Below, piece by piece: positions 22,314 to 26,464 of a stretch of 26,464 nt of DNA. Source of the stretch: a virus. The notes under the pieces were generated by a model. It was not told the origin of the DNA. It saw only the letters and a program-made list of their open reading frames with translations, and did no database searches. The stretch is taken from positions 1 to 26,464 of the IMG/VR virus record IMGVR_UViG_3300011114_000086; one strand, given 5' to 3'. The translations under genes were made by a program, and so were the position numbers. Numbering within the stretch: position 1 is the first letter of the stretch; the number at the start of each line of letters is the position of its first letter.

Positions 22314-23570
22314 CTAAATCCCCGCAATTATGTCCATCGGCTCCCACTCATCATCGGCCTCCTCAAAGTAGCTGGTCACCGCCAACTGATCCATGTAAGA
22401 AAGCGCGTCGGGAAGGTCATCGTGTACGCCCTGGGACGGGAACATCAGTAACTGGTCAACAAAGTCATCCCACTTTTCTTCCGAATTAAGGATAACCCGC
22501 CCGTGCTCAAAACGTCCCTGTAACGACCAGATGATTCTATCGGTTTTCTTCCTATTACCGTGAGTCAAATCCACAATGTGCGAGTACACATTGCTCTTAC
22601 GCATCAAGTCACTTAAATACGGCAAAACCGCATTCTTTAGCGCCCCCCTCTCAATCCCCACGCTCAAAGGCCGGTAATCCCTCATCTTCATCAGTATCTT
22701 AGCCGCCGTTTCCCGTATATCCCAGCGCCCGTGCTCAATCTCTTTGACAAACCACTTCCCATCATCAGTCACCTTCACCACGCAAATGGCAGATTCATCC
22801 AGGCGCTTCTTAGCATTACCCGCTTGTTTGGCAACTTCCTCAAACCCCGCCAAATCAATCGCTACAAAGTAACTCCCATGCTCCGGTTCCACCCCGTACT
22901 TAATCCATTCCTCCTTGAACACGTCGGCGCCAGCATTACTAAATGAGGCCATGTACTCTTGCTTAAAAGAAAACGTACTAAGTGTCTTCTTTGCCGACTC
23001 AATCTCATCTGGGTCAATCAACGGGTTATCTGCCGTTGTAAAGTGCCAGGACTTCCACTCGGAATCAGTACCCTCCTGCCCTAAGTTATATAAATCATAA
23101 AACCAGTTTCTCCCCTTCGGAGTCCCAATCATCATGCAGCGACCCTTCTTATCACTCAAACTCGCACGAATAACTTGCTCCCAAGTACCAGGCTTAATAT
23201 CTGCCACCTCATCTAATACCGCATACGTCAAACTAACCCCACGCAAAGTATCAGGTCTATCAGCACCGCGCACATATATCCGCGCACCATTAATCAACGT
23301 AATATCTAAATTATTAACGTGCGAACCCTGTATTACCTCGCGGCCTAACTCTAATAATAAATCCCAGATAATCTGCCTCGACTGCCCCATAGTCGGACTC
23401 ACATATAACACCGCCGAACCAGGGGGGCAGCGTAGTCCTTCAATAATCAATGTAGTCGCTGCCAGCCTACTCTTGCCGCACCGCCGCCCAGCAGCGATAA
23501 CCTTGAACCTGGTGGTATCCGTAAACACCTCCTGCTGCCACGGCAAGAGAGAAAAATTAAGATCAGACAT
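22314..23570 (-). CDS. Terminase large subunit, 418 aa
   Basis: The ATPase part shows Walker A (AAGRRCGKSR, about 26-35), Walker B (TYAVLDEVAD, about 115-124) and the coupling motif IGTPKG (about 148-153). The nuclease part shows an RNase H-like first Asp (FVAIDLAG), a Glu in VGIERGAL and an Asp pair in HDDLPDALSY. It powers DNA packaging and cuts the concatemer. I use ATG 23570 (MSDLNFSLLPWQQEVF) with GAGG upstream; the open frame extends 18 codons further inside the small-subunit gene. The start overlaps the small-subunit stop by 8 nt. Confidence 0.95.
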   Translation of the reverse strand: MSDLNFSLLPWQQEVFTDTTRFKVIAAGRRCGKSRLAATTLIIEGLRCPPGSAVLYVSPTMGQSRQIIWDLLLELGREVIQGSHVNNLDITLINGARIYVRGADRPDTLRGVSLTYAVLDEVADIKPGTWEQVIRASLSDKKGRCMMIGTPKGRNWFYDLYNLGQEGTDSEWKSWHFTTADNPLIDPDEIESAKKTLSTFSFKQEYMASFSNAGADVFKEEWIKYGVEPEHGSYFVAIDLAGFEEVAKQAGNAKKRLDESAICVVKVTDDGKWFVKEIEHGRWDIRETAAKILMKMRDYRPLSVGIERGALKNAVLPYLSDLMRKSNVYSHIVDLTHGNRKKTDRIIWSLQGRFEHGRVILNSEEKWDDFVDQLLMFPSQGVHDDLPDALSYMDQLAVTSYFEEADDEWEPMDIIAGI

Positions 23571-24183
23571 CAACAATGTCCTCAGAATTAATAATCTCAG
23601 GATTAGAAATTGTGTTTTCTCCAAATCCAGTTATTGAGATTGTTACCGCACTACGCAAATGCTTTTCTTTTTCAAACATAGATACCGGCAACATTCTATC
23701 CATACATAGTTTAATCATTGCAGCTTGAGATGGATGGTCATCGTTCATTGCTATCTCAATTGCCTTTGTAACAACATTTGCACCAGCACTATCTAAAAGA
23801 ATTTTTTTTAGTTCTTTTATCTTTTGGTTATCTGTTTTTGCAATTATCTCTGGGGTTATGTTTTCAGCCAACCTATGCATTGGCGTTTTGAAAGACCCTT
23901 TTGGTCTACCCCGACCACGTTTAATTTTTGTCTGATTATCGCTCCACATCTTTAAAGATGCTGTATCTCCATCCAGTGCTTTGTTGTATATTGCTTTAGC
24001 AATCTGTCCGCTTGCCTTGGCCTGACCAAGTTCAATTTCTCGGCTGTAATGCTCTAAAAGCGTTTGCTCATCCAAGCCAATAAGAGCAGCAATCTCGTTA
24101 TATGGCAGGCCGATGCCACTGGTTGACTCAACCAGTCGCCGATGCTCCAGCGTTGGCGTGTATTCAAGCGTCTGCAAGTTCAT
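23563..24183 (-). CDS. Terminase small subunit candidate, 206 aa
   Basis: Residues about 13-55 form a helix-turn-helix with 'LPYNEIAALIGLDEQTLLEH', followed by 'AKASGQIAKAIYNKALDGDT' and a LKMW segment, a pattern common in small terminase subunits of this phage group. An AT-hook-like basic core, RGRGRPKG at about 89-96, lies in the middle and could contact the minor groove. The C-terminal half is helical with an Ile-rich tail. It is placed directly upstream of, and overlapping, the large subunit. It would recognise the packaging site. Confidence 0.8.
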   Translation of the reverse strand: MNLQTLEYTPTLEHRRLVESTSGIGLPYNEIAALIGLDEQTLLEHYSREIELGQAKASGQIAKAIYNKALDGDTASLKMWSDNQTKIKRGRGRPKGSFKTPMHRLAENITPEIIAKTDNQKIKELKKILLDSAGANVVTKAIEIAMNDDHPSQAAMIKLCMDRMLPVSMFEKEKHLRSAVTISITGFGENTISNPEIINSEDIVDV

Positions 24184-25375
24184 CGCGCTCCTCCAAAACC
24201 GCCTTCTTACCTGTGAATTCTTCCCAACGCTTTACTATGACATCGCAGTATTTGGGGTCAAGTTCCATAACGTTAGAAATCCGACCGTTCTTTTCAGCCG
24301 CAATCATAGTTGTGCCAGATCCGCCAAACGAGTCAAGCACAATATCCCCGCCTTTGGTGTTATTTAGCATTTGGTACTCAAACAAAGCCACGGGCTTCAT
24401 GGTTGGATGTTCTTTGTTACGGCTTGGTCTTTCAAATTCTAATATTGTGGTTTGCTTACGGTCTGTGGCCCACAAGTGCCCAGCACCTTCTTTCCACCCA
24501 TAAAGGCACGGTTCGTGCTTCCAATGATAGTCCTGCCTTCCCAACACCATAGAAGACTTCTTCCAAATTAAACATTGGCGAACTTTCCATCCAGCATCAT
24601 GGCAAGCACCTCGAAAGTTATAACCTTCACTATCGGCGTGCCAAATGTAGAAAACTGCCCCTGGCTTCATAACAGTATCCGCAGCAGTGTAAGAATCGCG
24701 TAAGAATTGACGGAACTGGTCGTCGCCCATTGAGTCGTTCTTGATGGTCAGCTTTTCCTTGGTACAACCCTCGTAGGCCACGTTGTAGGGCGGGTCGGTC
24801 AGCCACATATCCACCATCTGTCCATTAGTCAGTTTTGCCAGATGCTCCATGCTGGTGCTGTCGCCACACATAAGCCTGTGCTTACCAAGCAGCCAAATAT
24901 CCCCAGACTTAGTAATCGAATCGGGGCCAACTTCTGGAACGGCATCCTCGTCCGTTAACCCTTCAATAACATCTGGCTCTAGCAGCGCGTTTAACTCGCT
25001 GGTGTCAAATCCCAAAATATCCAGCGCATACCCATCAGCCAAAAGTTCATTTAACTCAATAGTCAGCATTTCATTATCCCATCCAGCATTTAACGCCAGC
25101 CGGTTGTCAGCAATTACATAAGCCTTTTTTTGCGTTTCCGTCATTTCGGACAGTTCAATGGTCGGAACCTCGGTGTAACCCAGCTTCCTTGCCGCCATCA
25201 ATCGCCCGTGGCCAGCAATCACTACGCCCTCGGCATCCACCAAAATAGGATTTGTCCAGCCAAACTCCTTAATGCTGGCAGCAATCTGGGCCACTTGCTC
25301 GTCCGAGTGCGTCCGGCTGTTCCTCGCGTAAGGTATTAAGTCGCTTACGCTGCGCTGTGTAATGGTGATGCTCAT
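24164..25375 (-). CDS. ParB-like domain fused to DNA methyltransferase, 403 aa
   Basis: The N-terminal 110 residues are a ParB/sulfiredoxin-like domain ('DLIPYARNSRTHSDEQVAQI', then GHGRLMAARKLG at 55-66). The second part is a Rossmann-type methyltransferase: DPPY at 194-197, 'HPTMKPVALFEYQML' from 323, and the AdoMet loop DSFGGSGTT at 348-356. DPPY before FxGxG marks the beta class (N6-adenine or N4-cytosine). It probably protects phage DNA or marks it; the target site is unknown. It is the first gene of the leftward operon, beside the origin-like region, and overlaps the small-terminase start by 20 nt. Its ribosome site is weak (GGG). Confidence 0.92.
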   Translation of the reverse strand: MSITITQRSVSDLIPYARNSRTHSDEQVAQIAASIKEFGWTNPILVDAEGVVIAGHGRLMAARKLGYTEVPTIELSEMTETQKKAYVIADNRLALNAGWDNEMLTIELNELLADGYALDILGFDTSELNALLEPDVIEGLTDEDAVPEVGPDSITKSGDIWLLGKHRLMCGDSTSMEHLAKLTNGQMVDMWLTDPPYNVAYEGCTKEKLTIKNDSMGDDQFRQFLRDSYTAADTVMKPGAVFYIWHADSEGYNFRGACHDAGWKVRQCLIWKKSSMVLGRQDYHWKHEPCLYGWKEGAGHLWATDRKQTTILEFERPSRNKEHPTMKPVALFEYQMLNNTKGGDIVLDSFGGSGTTMIAAEKNGRISNVMELDPKYCDVIVKRWEEFTGKKAVLEERDELADA

Positions 25376-25449
25376 AGCCCAAAATATATCAGAAATAAAT
25401 CTTTTTTTTATTTTTCCAACAGATGAAATGGTAAAAATTACGTTTTAGC

Positions 25450-25520
25450 TTTTTCGGAGGGGAGGAAGCACCCACAATTTCAACAGCCGAGGCCGACCCC
25501 TCCCCCCCCTATCCGAAAAA
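25450..25520. repeat. Long inverted repeat beside the DnaA boxes
   Basis: TTTTTCGGA (25450-25458) is exactly complementary to TCCGAAAAA (25512-25520). Just inside, GGGGAGG (25459-25465) faces a C-rich CCCCTCCCCCCCC run (25497-25509), so the stem could extend with small bulges around a loop of about 30 bases. The T tract comes before the stem and the A tract after it on both strands, so it is not a normal terminator. A replication-related or regulatory structure is possible. Confidence 0.6.
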
Positions 25521-25527
25521 TCAGAAG

Positions 25528-25560
25528 TTATCCACAGGCAGCTGTGGATACTGTGGATAA
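25528..25560. promoter_or_regulatory. DnaA-box cluster 1 (three boxes)
   Basis: TTATCCACA lies at 25528-25536 (+). TGTGGATAC at 25543-25551 is the same box on the - strand with one change, and TGTGGATAA at 25552-25560 is a perfect - strand box directly adjacent. The first two face each other as an inverted repeat (TATCCACAG / CTGTGGATA, loop GCAG). The consensus DnaA box is TTATCCACA. Confidence 0.75.
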
Positions 25561-25661
25561 CATTCGTAAGTCGTTGATTTCATTGACATTCTGCAAATGC
25601 GTCCGACTTAGTTCAGTGGTTGCACTTAATACAAGGTTCATTATGTTAAGTTATCGCATGC

Positions 25662-25681
25662 TTATCCACAGGATATCCACA
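25662..25681 (+). promoter_or_regulatory. DnaA-box cluster 2 (two boxes, 11 bp apart)
   Basis: TTATCCACA at 25662-25670 is a perfect box, followed by ATATCCACA at 25673-25681 with one change. Their starts are 11 bp apart, one helical turn, in the same orientation, so two DnaA monomers would sit on the same face. Confidence 0.75.
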
Positions 25682-25702
25682 GGCAAATTGCACAGAACCG
25701 AG

Positions 25703-25759
25703 TTATCCACAGCAAATTGTGGATAGAACCTGGCAACTGGCATCTTGGATTGTGGATAA
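25703..25759. promoter_or_regulatory. DnaA-box cluster 3 (three boxes)
   Basis: TTATCCACA at 25703-25711 (+) faces TGTGGATAG at 25718-25726 (- strand, one change) as an inverted pair with loop GCAAAT. A perfect - strand box TGTGGATAA follows at 25751-25759. The right end is next to the GC-rich tract. Confidence 0.75.
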
Positions 25760-25909
25760 CTCGAGCCAGCGAGCGCGGCGGCGCGGCGCGGGGAAAGAAA
25801 AAGTGAGAAAGGGTTGGGTGGTGCTTTGTCGCCGTACTTGGCCTAGAATGACAATTCAATCACTGATAAAAAACTTCTCTAAAAAGTAATGCTTTAACCG
25901 CCAACCAAT

Positions 25910-25950
25910 GCCGATTAAAGCCGTTTAAAAGGCCATTTAAGGCCAGTTAA
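25910..25950. repeat. Four phased GCC-N-N-TTAA repeats (iteron-like)
   Basis: GCCGATTAA (25910), GCCGTTTAA (25920), GCCATTTAA (25932) and GCCAGTTAA (25942) repeat with steps of 10, 12 and 10 bp, about one helical turn. The last one covers the stop codon of the neighbouring - strand gene. They could bind a phage replication or regulatory protein. A weak GGCC hairpin in the same stretch is an alternative reading. Confidence 0.45.
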
Positions 25951-26171
25951 TTATCAGGTGGTGGGAGGGTAAGGGAAACTGATTCCAAGGCCATATAAGG
26001 ACGCAATCCAAGGTTATAAAAATGTCGATAGGCATCGATCACTTCTAAAAATCCTGCTGACATATCACCTTGACCGGCGGCTAAAAGGGTAGCGCGTTCA
26101 GCAGGCCCAAGTTTCCTTTGAAAGTGTTTGACATTTGGGTTTGCTGGCCTGCCTAAACCATAAACTCCCAT
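25947..26171 (-). CDS. Hypothetical protein, 74 aa
   Basis: ATG 26171 follows GAGG at the stop of the upstream gene. The product starts MGVYGLGRPANPNVKHFQRK, has 'LGPAERATLLAAGQGDMSAG' with helical character and ends with a Pro-rich SLTLPPPDN. There is a Gly-Arg-Pro core at the N-terminus but no full AT hook. No membrane segment or cysteine is present. I do not recognise a family. A regulator acting on the adjacent origin-like region is possible only by position. Confidence 0.65.
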   Translation of the reverse strand: MGVYGLGRPANPNVKHFQRKLGPAERATLLAAGQGDMSAGFLEVIDAYRHFYNLGLRPYMALESVSLTLPPPDN

Positions 26172-26174
26172 TCT

Positions 26175-26464
26175 CTACCTCACAAACGCTTTGGTATCGA
26201 ACAGCTTGGGAAGGGTATTGGGCCGCATATCCAAATCGTTGACCATATCGTCAAACCCTGATGGACCGCCAACCGATACCACTTGACTATCGGGCCACAG
26301 CCGCTTGATCTCGTTGATCTGTCCCTGTGCCTGCTGCCCCACGATCAGGGCAATCTCTGCCATTGTCCAGACAACCCTGTCGGTTGTACCAGGCCACTGC
26401 TGGAGGTACAAGCGTTTGGCTCGTTCATCTGGCACGACAACGAAAACCGTTCCATCGGGTTGCT
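26175..26464 (-). CDS. Hypothetical protein, partial at the window edge
   Basis: The frame is open to the right edge; the last visible residues read QPDGTVFVVVPDERAKRLYL. A GTG at 26435 could start an 86-aa product, but it has no clear ribosome site and the sequence upstream in frame is protein-like (FVVVPDE strand), so the gene probably begins outside. The visible part mixes helices and strands with 'RVVWTMAEIALIVGQQAQGQ' and 'SQVVSVGGPSGFDDMVNDLD'. No motif is recognised. Only 4 nt separate it from the next gene. Confidence 0.6.
   Translation of the reverse strand, partial: QPDGTVFVVVPDERAKRLYLQQWPGTTDRVVWTMAEIALIVGQQAQGQINEIKRLWPDSQVVSVGGPSGFDDMVNDLDMRPNTLPKLFDTKAFVR

Larger units (their letters stand above)
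25376..25946. other. Non-coding region, candidate replication origin
   Basis: No plausible gene covers these 571 bases on either strand; the small open frames present have no ribosome sites and low-quality protein. In order it holds an A+T-rich flank (about 25381-25450, with runs of T and A), a long inverted repeat (25450-25520), eight DnaA-box-like 9-mers (25528-25759), a GC-rich tract (25766-25793) and four phased short repeats (25910-25950). The combination of DnaA boxes and an adjacent A+T-rich segment is that of bacterial origins. Promoters for the leftward operon probably lie at its left end but no convincing -35/-10 pair was found. Confidence 0.65.

Noticed and set aside
25620-25647. 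A possible + strand promoter (TTGCAC, 16 bp, TATGTT)
   Set aside because: Weak match and no rightward gene follows within the window; it could prime replication but evidence is insufficient.
25662-25859. A 65-codon - strand frame in the non-coding region
   Set aside because: It runs through the DnaA boxes and GC tract, has no ribosome site and an implausible Pro/Arg-rich sequence.
25860-25890. T-rich stretch on the - strand after 25947-26171 as a terminator
   Set aside because: There are T runs but no adequate stem before them.
1-26464. tRNA genes, CRISPR arrays, insertion sequences, integrase and attachment sites
   Set aside because: I looked for their typical signs (cloverleaf arms, regular spaced repeats, transposase or integrase motifs, terminal inverted repeats) and saw none.

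Overview
The window looks like the structural half of a tailed bacteriophage genome with podovirus (short-tail) architecture. It has a P22/T7-type set of head, portal, adaptor and nozzle proteins, three large internal or ejection-type proteins, no tape-measure or sheath gene, and a Gram-negative-style GH24 endolysin. Genes are packed with ATGA overlaps and ribosome sites (AGGAG/AAGGA) overlapping the previous stop. Small-protein families and fibre sequences resemble those I know from freshwater proteobacterial phages. The host cannot be named from the sequence; a (beta)proteobacterium is a guess.

Layout. (1) 1-2113, + strand: an operon of small, mostly unrecognised genes linked by 4-nt overlaps, ending in a winged-helix DNA-binding protein. 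(2) 2061-25375, - strand, read from right to left: ParB-like/DNA methyltransferase, small and large terminase, portal, a tail-fibre block (four fibre-like genes plus assembly-type small genes), a cluster of small membrane and zinc-ribbon proteins, scaffold, major capsid, probable decoration protein, a strong terminator, four small genes including a cysteine-rich protein, tail adaptor, tail nozzle, collar-domain fibre, three internal virion proteins, then a lysis cassette (two membrane proteins, a short GIY-YIG protein, endolysin). The two blocks converge and overlap by 53 nt at 2061-2113. (3) 25376-25946: the only long non-coding stretch. It carries an AT-rich flank, a long inverted repeat, eight DnaA-box-like 9-mers (five exactly TTATCCACA), a GC-rich tract and four phased GCC-N-N-TTAA repeats. 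This is organised like a bacterial replication origin and is the most interesting element here. (4) 25947-26464, - strand: two hypothetical genes, the second cut by the window edge.

How it fits together. The terminase pair and portal package DNA into a scaffold-built capsid. Adaptor, nozzle and internal proteins form the short tail and ejection apparatus, fibres bind the host, and the lysis cassette releases progeny. The methyltransferase probably modifies phage DNA. The non-coding region suggests phage replication may start with host DnaA.

Three short genes at 11394-11570, 15311-15436 and 15875-16045 are easily missed but are supported by exact overlaps with their neighbours and coherent protein sequence. 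Functional names rest on motif recognition by eye; no database search was run.
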